From Carposina sasakii (taxonomy: Eukaryota; Arthropoda; Insecta; Lepidoptera; Carposinidae), in contig CP053172.1 in the NCBI GenBank assembly GCA_014607495.2, forward strand, positions 4,974,888-5,038,887: a DNA stretch of 64,000 bases, read 5' to 3'. This document shows, one piece after another, positions 12,601 through 26,800 of the stretch. Position 1 is the first letter of the stretch, and every line of letters starts with the position of its first letter. The position numbers and the translations under genes are program-made. Under the pieces are notes generated by a model, which saw only the letters and a list, made by a program, of their open reading frames with translations, ran no database searches and was not told the origin of the DNA.

Positions 12601-15600
12601 AGGACCACAGGCGGCTCCTGGTGTTTTTAGATGGGAGTTCACATTCCTTTCGTTATGAGCAAAATCCTCACTCTTATTAAAATTCAGATGACCTAATGAA
12701 ACACATTAAAGACAACCATATCGCGTTCTAACTCGGACCAAGCGACATCTAGTCGCCGCATACGTACACTACGAATTAATGTAAGTGGCGCTCCAGATAC
12801 GGCTATTTTTTTATACGAAATCTTCTGCGATCGCTAGCGCTCCACTCGATACATAACATTACAACTTACTTGAGACGAACGCGTAGACACTATTGTATAA
12901 ACATAGTAGAATTGAAAGATAATTATAAATATAGAGAAATATAGATTGCCTATGTAATCTTCGTGTGTGGGAGTGTACCGCACCAGCGCTCATTAGGACG
13001 AGCCGCCAGTGGGTAGGACTAATTATTTTACGTTTAGGTTTAAGTGTGACTGCCGGAATCGACCGTAATATAGTGTACATTTAAGGTGTTTTAATCTAGT
13101 ATCATATGGGAAAAATCGTGTTCAATTATTCCCAATTAAAACTACCAAAAGTAATTAGACTTTTTCTGAGCCCCTACTACCGAAAGGTATCAGATATCAG
13201 GGAATGACATTGCACAATCTGGTAACCAGTTAAAAACATCTCTATGCACAATGTTAACAATTCCATAGACAGTTTCTTGAATTTTGTTTAATTGCAAATG
13301 TCCCCATTTATTTGTTAAAAATTTCTCTTTGTTTCCTTGGCTTGCTGGAAGCGATCTTTTGTAGAGATGAGCTTGCCATTGTACATGCATCTCTTTTAAG
13401 TTATATTTTTGGGCAATACAGAATAAGAAAATAAATAAATATTCACACCTTACACAACACATTAACCTAGTCCCACACTAAGATCCCTAAGGTCTTGTGT
13501 CGTGGGTACTAAGCAACGGTATATAAATACATAGATAAGTATAGAAACATCCATGACTCGGAAACAAACATCGATATTCATCACATCAATGTTTGCACCT
13601 ACCGGGATTCGAACCTATGGCGTCACAGTCAGGGCCACTACCTACTACACCAATCGGCCGTCAAAATAATAATCATCTATCTGTACATATAATATGTTGA
13701 CAATTTTTGAACATCCCCAAACTAACTCTACGTTCCCACTTACACTGGTTTAACCCAGATAAGCCTGAAACTAACTATTATCCTACTGTCCTATATATAG
13801 TACGCTAGTATTTGTAACAAGTTAGACGTAATTTATTTATATTATTTTGCTAGAATAATATAAATAAATAAATTTCTAATAAAGCTGACACGTTTCTTAC
13901 TGCAAATCATAAGACTAAATAATCTTAGATAAAGAGGGTATTCTGATATTTTTTTATTTCTACTGTCCTAAATATAGGACAGTAGGCTTATCTGGGTTAA
14001 ACCAGACAACAAATTAGTATTAAGCATAGTTTCTGTAGCGAATAGTATATTAATAATCTTGTAATATGTAATAATCTAGTAATAATCTTGTATTATGTTA
14101 ATTTAGATTCATTCATATTGGCTCAGCCAATCACAGCTCAGTAACATAAAATAGAAATGTAAAAGCCGCCCCGTTATCACCTCGTACCTTACCGTACTTG
14201 AGCATGTATTTTCGCATATTTTGTAATAATCTTTGATGTAAATTCACTTGGAGTTATAACTTAGAAGCTTGTAATTGCCTTCAGCATTGAGTAATATCTG
14301 TATAATTAATCATAAAACTTAGCCCTAAATGATGCGTATCTTAAATACATAAAGCATCATAACATTTGTATAATCTTACCTTAGTTTCATTAGTTTGTAG
14401 GAGTACATACCAACCTGTTTGCTTAATTATTTTGATGAAACTTAACGTAAAATCTTATGTATGTATTCCAATTAGTAAAACAGCATTTTATATTGTAAAG
14501 TATATATTTCTCAACATAAGTACAAATAGTTTGTATCCATTGTTCGTTAATTACCTATTGTTTTGGATTAATTTAGAGTCATAGTGTAAAGAATATAGGT
14601 AAAATGTGTAATTTATGTATCGTAAAAGCTTTCTATATCCGCATAAACCTATCCTGTAGTTAGTAAGGATTAATGTGTAACCTTTCCTGGACTTGTCGCC
14701 TGAAAAACAGGCTAATTGTATAATTTAACGGTCATTTTAGCGGTCTTTCAGTGATAGAATCATATTGTACCATTTAACTTCATTAGCAACTTAGAATCTT
14801 ATTGGAAAAGCCTAAATGTAATTAGTATGAGTTCAAATAACTAGAAAAACCTTAGTTTTGTATCAGTTTCGTATTAATTCTGTATTACGCAATACTTGTC
14901 AATATTGCATCATCTTTTTCCTTGCGCCCCTCACCCCTCAGGTGAGTTGTCTAAATTGTTCTAAGCATTGTAATTGGTTAATAGATTCAAAATACCTTCT
15001 TACCATAGTCTATCACATAAGTAGTGTCTGTATTGCATAAATATAAGTTTAATAAAATAAATTAGCCAGTCTTCGTCTGTCGCTGGAACCGTTCACATCG
15101 CGTTATTATTTCACACTCCACGCTTGTAACCCAGTCTGCAGCAAGTAAGGGGCTTGTGGGCAGAGTGGTGTCTAGACACCGAGGGTAGAGGGCCCTCAAC
15201 AGTTTGGTCCTACGGAAGCCGGGTATCAGCGGGAAGGAAGGAAGGTGCAGTGGACGCAGGGCAGGCGAAGATTCCATCAGGGGCTCGTGTGGTGCGTGTC
15301 TGGTTCGCCGCGAGTGCTCTGGTAGCCCGGATCGGGGAGGTGCCGGAAGGAAGCACTGGGCCCGTGAAACGCTACGAGTCAGGTCTGTTGCCTGCAGATC
15401 GGGTCTGTCGCCCGAGGAAGCGGAAGTCCGTGTGGTGCGTGTCTGGTTCGCCGCGGGCTTCAAGAAAATTTTGTCGGGTCTGTTGCCCGAACACCACGAA
15501 GAAAGAAGTGGGAGGAGCGCTTGGAGTACCCGTCTCAAGGCTGTATAGCCGCGGGTACAAGAAGCAGATGTGCAGGTGCTCGTTCAGTGCTAACCCAAGC

Positions 15601-18600
15601 CACGAGTACCTGTGAAGTAGATGAGCAGGTGCTCACTCAGAGCATAAAAGCCGTGAGTACCTGTGAAGTGGGAGGAGCCTTTGGAGTACCCGTTTCAAGG
15701 CTGTTTAGCCGCGGGTACAAGAAGCAGAGGTGCAGGTGCTCGTTCAGTGCTAACCCAAGCCACGAGTACCTGTGAAGTAGATGTGCAGGTGTTTGCTCAG
15801 GTGCATGTTGCCCGCAAGTACCTGCGAAAAGGAAACCTGAATTGTCACGAAGAGGTGGAGCGTGAGGTGCCCGGTCAGAGCTGGGTAAGCCACGGGTACC
15901 TTCGAAGCCAACACAGTTTACTGTGGCCTAGTGTCTGCCACCTAACGGTGCCAAACGGTGGGCACTAGGTTAACCGCCTCATAGTAGCGGGTGTGGTGTG
16001 ATCGAACAGCACCACCCGGCTGATTAGCAGCTGACCTAGTTCGGCCGGCGTCGGTAAGGTGTACGTGGATCATGGCTTGGCAATCATGGAGATTGTTTAG
16101 GCACGCGATTTCTGCTGAGCGTTCCTCTCAGTAGTTTACACTTGTGTTGAAGCGTACACTCTCTGCCGGGCGGTTCCTTGTCCTTTACCCATTCCCTCCT
16201 TAGTTTCCTGTAGGCAGGTAGGGACAGCTTGCAGGTAGGTAGGGGTCCGTGGGTAGTAGCCGTAGGTAGGTAGGGACCTTGTCTCTTCATCTACAACTAC
16301 GGCCAGAGCATCGGGATTCGACATGACTAGAACAAGAAGTCACAATAAGGGTAGCGAACAAACCTCCGTAAGTACAGAGCGAACGGGAGAATCGTCTGCC
16401 ACTGTTAGTACAGAGCAGACCACTTCGACTGAGCGCACGATGTCGACCGACCACACGTCGGGTACGGAGCGTACTGATAGGGTTTCGTTACAAGGTAAGG
16501 TGGATAACGTCGCGGTAGCGTCCGGTAGTAGGGTCGATCCGCCATCCCGGGATGGAACGGTTGTCAACTGTCCGGTAACAACGCGTAAGTCGGCGGGATC
16601 ACGAGCGTCGAGTAGTTCGAGTCAGCGACGACGAGCATTACTAGAGGCGCGTATCGAATTTGAGAAAGCGGAAGCGGCGCGGACAATAGCTAAGTCGCGT
16701 TTAGAGCTTGCGCAATTGGATGAGGAAGAAGCGTCGGGTTTAAGCGAGGTAGTATATAACCGCGATAACGTAACAAAATGGGTAACGAAGTCAATCGAGC
16801 AAAGTAAGACCGCAAGTAAGCCGATTGAACCGCGAGTAGTAACGCCGCGTAGAGTTCCCGAGTTAGAGGCGCCGAAACCGGAGATAGAAAACCTCGCCTC
16901 CGCGTTGATACAGGCCATGCGATCAACCAGTCAAACGTCATCTAGACAGGCGCCGCGGTATATTAACGAGTTACATAATTTTGACGGCAACCCACGCGAG
17001 TGGATAGCTTTTCGTGCGGTTTTTAGGGACACGCGCGAATTCTTTAGCGACATAGAGAATATGGCTAGGTTACGTCGCGCTATACAGGGGCAAGCTAGGG
17101 AGGCTGTAAAGTCTATGCTTTACACGCATTCCGACCCCGAGGAGATAATGTACATGTTAGAGCGTAGATTCGGTCGTCCGACCCATCTTATTAAGAGCGA
17201 GATTGAAAGTTTACAAAAACTTCCGCCCATGTCGCAAGACATCAAAGGTATAGGGGCGTTCGCGAGCGCGGTTGCTAACAGCGTAAATACAATTAAACAA
17301 ATGGACCGAATCGAATATTTGTACTCTAGCGACGTATCCGATAGAATAATAGATAAGATGAATTTGTTAGTCAAGTTTCGATGGTACGAATACAGGTCGC
17401 GCAACGAAAAAGAATCTATTCTTATAGCGTTATCGGCTTTCCTAAACATCATAGCGGATCAGTTCGAAGCGTACGATAGCACGCCCGCGTCGGAAAGGCA
17501 TTATACGAGACATAGGGACGTTCAGCCGCCACCGCCGCGGCGAAATAGAGTTCACGCGGCCGTAGTACGGGAGACGACCTCTGACGAGTCAGATTCATCT
17601 CACTATTCAGACAGCTATTCCAGCGAAAGCGAGTTAGAAAGCGACCACCAGGTAGTTGCGGCAGCTTTCGGTGATAGGGATAGGAAATGTGTAAATTGCC
17701 GGGGTCGAGACCATACTCTAGAAAAATGTCCGCAATTTGTAAAGGTAAATGTGAAAGAGCGATGGAACATAGTAAAGCGCTTAAGAGTATGTTTTCGATG
17801 TTTGAGCAGTAAACACATTAGCGACAAATGCAAGTCAAAGCATTGCGATGTAGACGGTTGTAGACGTAGGCATCATAGGTTGCTGCATAGCGAACCGCCT
17901 CCACCGGTGGAGGCGAAACCGGAGCCGCCGGCTACAGTATCGGTTAATCACTTATCCGAGCCGCGCGCATATCTTAAAATGGTACCAGTAGATCTATTAG
18001 GGCCAGAGGGCAGCACCTCCGTTATCGCATTGTTAGACGAAGGGTCAACCGTGACTCTATTGCTCGACGATATAGCCAATAGAATAGGGGCCGTAGGTCC
18101 GGTAGAAAAGTTAGCAATAGAGGGAGTCGGGGGTCACCGCATTAACAGTATGTCGCAACGTCTAGATTTAAAGATCAAAGGTAGATTCACGCGTGATTAC
18201 GAACCTATATGCGCGTTAACTATAGCCGAATTAAGCTTATCTTCGCAGGGCGTGTATAAGCGCAACCTTTCAAATTATACTCACTTAGCGGACATAGCAG
18301 ATCAGCTCACGTACGATCAAGCGAGACCTTCACTTTTGATAGGACAAGATAACTGGCATCTTATCGTAACTAGGCAACTTAAGTCGGGCTCTTCAAGCCA
18401 ACCGGTAGCTTCATTAACCCGTCTCGGATGGGTATTGCACGGGTGCAATAGCGATTCTATTAAAACAGTAAATTTCGTAAATAACACAAATAATAATAAC
18501 AATAGTTTAGAGCAAATTTCATCAAATAACATAGAAAATTTAATAAAACGTAACTTCTCTATAGACGCGTTAGGAATAGAACCAAAACGGCCCACGCACG

Positions 18601-21600
18601 ATACAGAACAACGCGCTATTAGCATTCTAGATAAGACCACTAGGAAAACAACTGACGGGCGTTTCGAGTGCGGTTTACTATGGCGTCACGACGACGAAGT
18701 AATGCCTAAAAATAGAGATAACGCGTTGCAACGTTTGTTAGGAATAGAACGCAAATTAAATAAAAACCCGGATTATAAAAGTCAATATGTAGAACAGATA
18801 AATAACTTAATTAAAAATGGTTACGCAGAGCCAGCCAAATCGATGCCTACATCGGTACGTACGTGGTACCTACCACATTTCGCGGTAGTGCATCCTCAAA
18901 AGTTGAAGATGCGTCTTGTTTTCGATGCAGCGAGCCGTACAAACGGTAAAAGTTTAAACGACGCATTATTGCCCGGGCCAGACTTACTGCAGTCTTTATT
19001 CGGCGTATTAGTACGATTTCGATCTAAACCGGTGGCCGTGGCAGCGGATATTAAAGAAATGTTTTTACGGGTCGCTATGCGAGAACAAGATAGGGACAGT
19101 TTGCGTTTTTTATGGCGAGAGTCGAGCAATGTAGAACCGCGAGAATATCGTATGACTTCGTTAATCTTTGGCGCAACATCGTCGCCATGCTCGGCTATCT
19201 ATGTAAAGAACAAAAACGCTGAATCTTATATTGATACCTACCCCGAGGCAGTCGACGCCATAGTTAGATGCCATTATATGGATGATTATTTACACAGTTT
19301 TAATAGCGAAGCGGAAGCTAAGGAAATATCGCAACAAGTAGATACCATTCATAGGGCGGGCGGTTTTGAGCTTAGAGGGTGGGCGACTAATAAACCTGCG
19401 GTCATACAAGATTTTTCGGAAACTAGGGCAAAGAGTAAAGAAATCCCGTTAGGTAACGATAGTCAATCCGAAAAAACGCTCGGTATGCACTGGCAGACGG
19501 GTAACGATACTTTGAGTTATACGTTGAATTTACGTAACACGCCGATCGAAGTAGTTGACAAGATGCGACCACCTACGAAACGCGAAGTAACGAGTGCGGT
19601 GATGTCAGTTTTTGATCCTCTCGGTTTAGCTACGCCGGTTGTCGTACAGGGTAAAAAGTTAATTCAACGATTATGGAAAAGCGGAATAGGATGGGACGAA
19701 AATATACCAGAACATACTATACCATATTGGCACGCGTGGTTGAGCGATCTTAGCAAGCTAGCAACGTTATACATACCTAGATGTACCGATTCGGGATCGG
19801 AGGGCGAGTTACATACGTTCGTCGACGCTAGCGAGTCAGCTTATGCCGCGGTAGTATATTTTCGAACTACAATACACGGAAAGGTAGTCGTGCGTTTAGT
19901 AGCAGCTAAAGCTAAGGTAGCGCCATTGAAACCGGTCTCTATCCCGCGTTTAGAATTACAAGCGGCGGTGTTAGGATGTCGATTAGCTAACACTATTCAG
20001 AAAGAGTTGCCCGGAAAGGTTATAAAAAGATATTATTGGTCAGACTCGCGTACCGTATTAGCTTGGATAAAATCAGACCCGCGTTCTTTTAAGCCCTTCG
20101 TAGCGCATAGGCTCGCGGAAATCGAAGATCATTCACAAACATCGGAATGGAGATGGCTAGCTAGCGCTCTTAACGTAGCCGATGACGCGACGCGGGATTC
20201 CCCCACTAAGTTTAATATAGACCATCGGTGGTTTAGAGGTCCGGATTTTTTGTACGACGATGACAGGCAATGGCCAGTAGACCGTAGTGAGCGAATAGCA
20301 ACGCCTCCCACAGGAGAGGAGCGTACCGTAACAGTGGCCACTTTAGTAAACACCAATCGAGTACCATTGCCCGATGTGACAAGGTTTTCGTCGTACAAAC
20401 GATACCTTCGAACCACAGCGCGTATCTTACAGTGTGCGGACACTTTTAAATCTTTGTTGGGTAACAATTCGCAACCGGTAAGCGCACTCAAACGTAGGAT
20501 ATCCGATAGGAGCTGGCGAAAGTATGGTAGTAAGACGGTAGCGCAGCGCCATCTAGTCGATGACGAGGTAAAGTCTCAGCTGATGACTTTACCTACCGAA
20601 TATTTAGTACGGGCGGAACGCATTATTTTGGAAAGCATTCAATTAGATTCATTTAGTGACGAACGAAAATGCATAGTTAATAACGATAAATTGTAAAATT
20701 ATTAATAATAAATTGTCTAAGTCTTCCCGTGTAAAACATTTATCTTTGGTTATGAACGACGGATTATTGCGGCTTAACACGAGAGTTAGCGCAGCCGATT
20801 GCGTGCCGGACTCGTATAAAAACCCTATAGTCTTAGACGGTAAGCATCCGATTGTTAGATTGCTCGTACGTCAATATCATCTAGATTACGGACATGGTAA
20901 TCATCAAACCATTATGAACGAAATTAGGCAGCGTTTTTACATACTATCGTTGCGAGTATTAGTTAAGTCCGTTGCACGGGAATGTAATTGGTGTAGATTG
21001 CATAAGGACACCCCACGAATGGCACCGTTGGGCGATTTACCTATAGAGCGGTTGCAACAATCTCAGCCGCCGTTCACGTGCACCGGTGTTGACTATTTCG
21101 GTCCGGTTCATATAACAGTAGGTCGTAGGAGCGAGAAGCGTTGGATAGCTTTGTTCACCTGTCTTACCACGCGCGCAATCCACCTCGAGATAGCATCGTC
21201 ATTGTCATCTGACTGTATGATATTAGCTTTGCGTCGAATGTCAGCTAGGCGCGGGTCTCCGAAGACACTTTATAGCGATAACGGTACGAATTTTGTTGGC
21301 GCGAATCGCGAGCTTAAGGAAGAATTCGAGAAATTAAAGATCGATATCGTTGATAAGGTAGAGTCGCGCGGGATTAAATGGAAGTTTATTCCACCCGGGG
21401 CCCCTAATATGGGAGGTGCGTGGGAACGAATGGTTCGCTCAGTCAAAGTGGCACTATCTGTTACTCTCAAGGAAAGACAGCCCCGCGAGGAAGTCCTTCA
21501 TACTCTCCTACTCGAAGTAGAACATCTGATTAACTCGAGACCATTAACTGACGTCAGCCTAGATCCAGATGACACTGAGAGTCTAACGCCAAACCATTTT

Positions 21601-23774
21601 CTTATCGGGCGTTCGAACGGCTTACCTCAAATTGGCCTGTTCAGTAATAGCGATTTAATCGGCGCAGCTACGTGGCGTACTGTTCAGAGATTAACCGATA
21701 AATTTTGGAATCGCTGGGTGAGAGAATACTTACCAACTCTCACGCCTAAGTACGATCGCAACACCGGCTTCACTAACCCTAATGTCGGAGATGTTGTATT
21801 GATTATAGACTCGTCATTACCGCGAGGTGTATGGCCCAAAGGTGTAATAACACATACTTATCCTGGTCCAGATGGCAAAGTCAGAACATCAGACGTAAGA
21901 ACTTTAGCTGGCACACTGAGACGTCCAACTTCGAGGCTCATAAAGATAACAAGTAGCTCAAAAATCGTACCACCTGATATCTGTACTCAGACACTGTCTT
22001 CGCACGGAGGGGGGACTGTTGACAATTTTTGAACATCCCCAAACTAACTCTACGTTCCCACTTACACTGGTCTTAAACCAGACAACAAATTAGTATTAAG
22101 CATAGTTTCTGTAGCGAATAGTATATTAATAATCTTGTAATATGTAATAATCTAGTAATAATCTTGTATTATGTTAATTTAGATTCATTCATATTGGCTC
22201 AGCCAATCACAGCTCAGTAACATAAAATAGAAATGTAAAAGCCGCCCCGTTATCACCTCGTACCTTACCGTACTTGAGCATGTATTTTCGCATATTTTGT
22301 AATAATCTTTGATGTAAATTCACTTGGAGTTATAACTTAGAAGCTTGTAATTGCCTTCAGCATTGAGTAATATCTGTATAATTAATCATAAAACTTAGCC
22401 CTAAATGATGCGTATCTTAAATACATAAAGCATCATAACATTTGTATAATCTTACCTTAGTTTCATTAGTTTGTAGGAGTACATACCAACCTGTTTGCTT
22501 AATTATTTTGATGAAACTTAACGTAAAATCTTATGTATGTATTCCAATTAGTAAAACAGCATTTTATATTGTAAAGTATATATTTCTCAACATAAGTACA
22601 AATAGTTTGTATCCATTGTTCGTTAATTACCTATTGTTTTGGATTAATTTAGAGTCATAGTGTAAAGAATATAGGTAAAATGTGTAATTTATGTATCGTA
22701 AAAGCTTTCTATATCCGCATAAACCTATCCTGTAGTTAGTAAGGATTAATGTGTAACCTTTCCTGGACTTGTCGCCTGAAAAACAGGCTAATTATATAAT
22801 TTAACGGTCATTTTAGCGGTCTTTCAGTGATAGAATCATATTGTACCATTTAACTTCATTAGCAACTTAGAATCTTATTGGAAAAGCCTAAATGTAATTA
22901 GTATGAGTTCAAATAACTAGAAAAACCTTAGTTTTGTATCAGTTTCGTATTAATTCTGTATTACGCAATACTTGTCAATATTGCATCATCTTTTTCCTTA
23001 CACCCCTCACCCCTCAGGTGAGTTGTCTAAATTGTTCTAAGCATTGTAATTGGTTAATAGATTCAAAATACCTTCTTACCATAGTCTATCACATAAGTAG
23101 TGTCTGTATTGCATAAATATAAGTTCAATAAAATAAATTGGCCAGTCTTCGTCTGTCGCTGGAACCGTTCACATCGCGTTATTATTTCACACTCCACGCT
23201 TGTAACCCAGTCTGCAGCAAGTAAGGGGCTTGTGGGCAGAGTGGTGTCTAGACACCGAGGGTAGAGGGCCCTCAACATAATAAAAATGTAATGGATCGCT
23301 GTCTGTACATGGAAGATATATGAGAAAAAATATTATAGAATATCTTTATCAACGCAATAGTACACAAAGCAATGATTTTTGTTTGTTTGTGCGTTTGTGC
23401 ACGCTAATCTCAGAAACGGCTGAACCGATTTCGATGCAGTTTTCACGAATACACTGTGACAGGTCCCACTTAACATACAGGCTACTTTTTATCCCGGGAA
23501 AATGTTTTTATCCCGGATAATTTCGACATTTCGTTTTTTCTGTAGTCCACGCGGACGGAGTCGCGGGCGTCCACTGGTAAGCTAATAATATCGGGAATAG
23601 CTATCGGCACTCATAATATAACAACACACCTAAATTAATAAATAATAATGAATGAATGAGTCATGAATGTTTCTATACTTATCTATGTATTTATATACCG
23701 TTGCTTAGTACCCACGACACAAGACCTTAGGGACTTAATGTGGGATTAGGTCAATGTATTGTGAAGTGTGTGAA

Positions 23775-23814
<40 letters not shown>

Positions 23815-26800
23815 AATAAATAAACAACTACGTACCGGCAACAACAGAGTCGTTCTTGATTGTCCGTCGCACGATCATGATGGCGTCGTGTAGAGATCTC
23901 TGCGTCTCTTCCAGGAACTGTTCCGCTCCACCGCGCAGGATCAATGTGCAGGTCTTAGCCGCCGGGCAGCCTGCCAAGTTAATATGGTTAGGTTACTCTA
24001 TCTGACATAAATACACTTGTATATATAAGTATAAATCAAACTGTACAAATTAAAACACTAGAATAATCTAAGTTTATTCACGTGCATCCGAACGTCATTT
24101 GCATATCAAAAACAAAGCAAAAAAAAAACACGTTTGATTGACTCTCTAGTAGAAATATGATTTTCATGTCTTTTTTTTTTACAATTAGATAGGCAAACAT
24201 TTGACCGCCATCGTGCCTGATGTTAAGCAAGATGCGGCCTAGGGTGGTACATGTCCTTACGTACTTTCTTACTTTTGTTTGCAATAAAACAAACTCTGAA
24301 TTAAACTGTAAAATTAAACATGGCGGCTATATTTATCGTCTTTTGACAGGCTATATGTCAATAAATCGGTTCATCTATCGTGTTTCGCAGGTCATGCTAC
24401 TTGAGCCCATGTATTAGCTAGAAACGGACATAAGTATGGTACATACATATTATGTTTTCAAAATCAGCATCTCCGGAGTTGGGCCTAAAGTACAATACTT
24501 CTTTTACCTACCTACCTAGTCTTGTTACATTTTATTCATCTAATCCAGTGGTTCCCAAAGTGGTCCAGGTGGACCCCCAGGGGTCCACAGGAGACTCGGT
24601 GGGGGTCTACGTTAATGTGAAAAAATGGAGGTTCACAATTTATTTGTATATGGTGTAGGCCTGTAGGGGGTCTACCAGAACCAGTTAACTTTTAAAAGGG
24701 GTTTATGAGTAAAAAAAAGTTTGGGAACCTCTGATCTAATCCTTACTAATAGTAAACTCGTGGACTGTAGAAAAAAATAAAATGACAAAATTTTCCGGAA
24801 AAACAAATATTTTAAAAACAAGATCCAGACTACCTGTGTACCAAATTTCATTGAAACCACTTCAGTAGTTTTGACGTGAAAAGGTAATATAAACCAACAA
24901 ATTTACTAACACAGTTAATATTAGTTGGCACGACTACAATGAAACTGCAAGCCTACTACTGCACATGACGCGCGTTCAAACTGCATCGGAACTACAATTT
25001 TGCAGTTGAATTGCAGTCCGTGTGTCTTTACCCCCTAAGTTTGTTTGTCACTACTTTATTTACGATCGAATCAGAAATGAGGAGATCCGCAGACGTACAA
25101 AGATTACCGACATAGCTGAACGGTCCAGCAAGCTGAAGTGGCAATGGGCAGGGCACATAGCTCGAAGAACTGATGGACGATGGAGTCGGAAAGTTCTAGA
25201 GTGGATACCACGTATCGGCAAACGTAGCGTGGGAAGGACATCGGCGAGGTGGACGGACGACATGGACAAGGTTGCGGACGTCGGTTGGATGCAGGCTGCT
25301 TCCGACCGGTCGGAGTGGAGGTTGTTGGGGAAGGCCTATGTCCAACAGTGGACTTCTCAGGGCTGTAAATGATGATGATGATGACTTTATTTACACGACT
25401 AATCTTCTCGAAATTTTGCATACATAACACTGGGAGTACATAGAAAGACATAGTCGCGGGCAAAGGCTAGTTTAGTTACTAAACAAAACAAGGTAAGCAT
25501 ACCAACAAACGACTAACAAACTCACCAAATTTTTATTTGTCTAAAATCATTAATTACTTTTAAGAACTATTTCATATTTTCAACTGAGCTACAAATAAAT
25601 ACTGTATTTCAAAAAAACTTTACGTATAATATATTCTAATAAAGAGCCGACGTCAGGTAGCCTATCAGAAGAATGAAGTTGATGCCGTGGAGAAGAAATA
25701 AAAGAGGAGCAGCGGCTAAGTATATTTTCATACAGAAATAGTGTGCCGCGGAGCGGGGGTGAAGTATGGGACGAAGGGAGCATTGAACACTGTAGCCCTG
25801 CCCATTTACATAGAAACCACCTTGTAGTGACTAGTCAAACTACTTGCTCATTATCAATATGGTTCAAGATTGTTTTACTAGTGCAATTACTCATCACTAG
25901 ATGGCAATATTATACTACGTTTTAGTAATGAACTGATAAAAGCGCTAGTCTTTGTAATTTTAATACAGTTACATTTCGGAGCACAAGCGTGTGGTTACAG
26001 CTACTGCGTTACACTGACGCTGAAGCTCCGCCCCTATCATGACGTCATGGCCTCACGATTGCCACACGACTCAGTTCATAGTCCCACCTCCTCTTTTATA
26101 CCTTCTCCATGGTTGATGCTAATCATGATAAAGTTTTTAGTGAAAGACAGCATCAAATTTATTTCTAACCACTGGTAAATATAATATAAGTAATTCTATT
26201 ATAAGTAAAATTCAATAATAAATATTTAAACATTACATTTTTAGAACTTTGATAAACAATTTCGATTTCTTTTACTACATATTATAACGTAAATCAATTT
26301 ATTATTGGATAAACTATATTTGTATCTCTATATATATTTAAATGCTAGGCTCACCCTTTAGAGTCGCTTCCTTGCTATATCCTATACGGAACATATAATG
26401 TGAGTAACATATAATAATAGCACACGATGTATGTATATGACAGCCGGGCAAACAGGCAGACTTCAGACCATGATTCTGAGGCGAAAATCACTGAAATTTT
26501 TTCCAAACACACACCCTACCTACTTCTATATGTATTTGTTTAAATAATAAAACCCCCCTGTGGCAGTAACCTTGTGACGTGCCCTGGGGGAGGCCTACGT
26601 CCAGCAGTGGACTGCAGCAGGCTGAAGAAGATACAATGTAATCAATTAACACACGTGGCCGGCGTCCAAGTTCCTTTTCCAGCGAGGAAAAGAGATAGGA
26701 CGATTAAAAGAGGGAGAAACAAAAGTATAGTTTTAACAACCACTATTTTAAATATAAATATACTATGTCTTTTCCCAGCAGTGGGACACGGTATAGGCTA

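Larger units (their letters stand above)
13695..23277 (+). mobile_element. BEL/Pao LTR retrotransposon, near complete
   Basis: LTRs 13695-15201 and 22017-23277 start TGTTGAC and end TCAACA. A 5-base target duplication TAATA flanks the element (13690-13694, 23278-23282). A purine tract (GGAGGGGGGAC) precedes the right LTR. The LTRs are nearly identical apart from one 247-base insertion in the left one, so the insertion is young. It lies in a dispersed repeat whose empty form is seen at about 50650-50670. It carries a gag-pol reading frame interrupted before the integrase. Confidence 0.95.

Noticed and set aside
13190..13462. 90-codon minus-strand frame as a gene
   Set aside because: No recognised motif, no splice or start support, inside intron 11; left as unidentified.
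15062..15615. Overlapping frames of 114-158 codons on both strands
   Set aside because: They lie in the LTR end and GC-rich repeated leader of the BEL/Pao element and show no domain.
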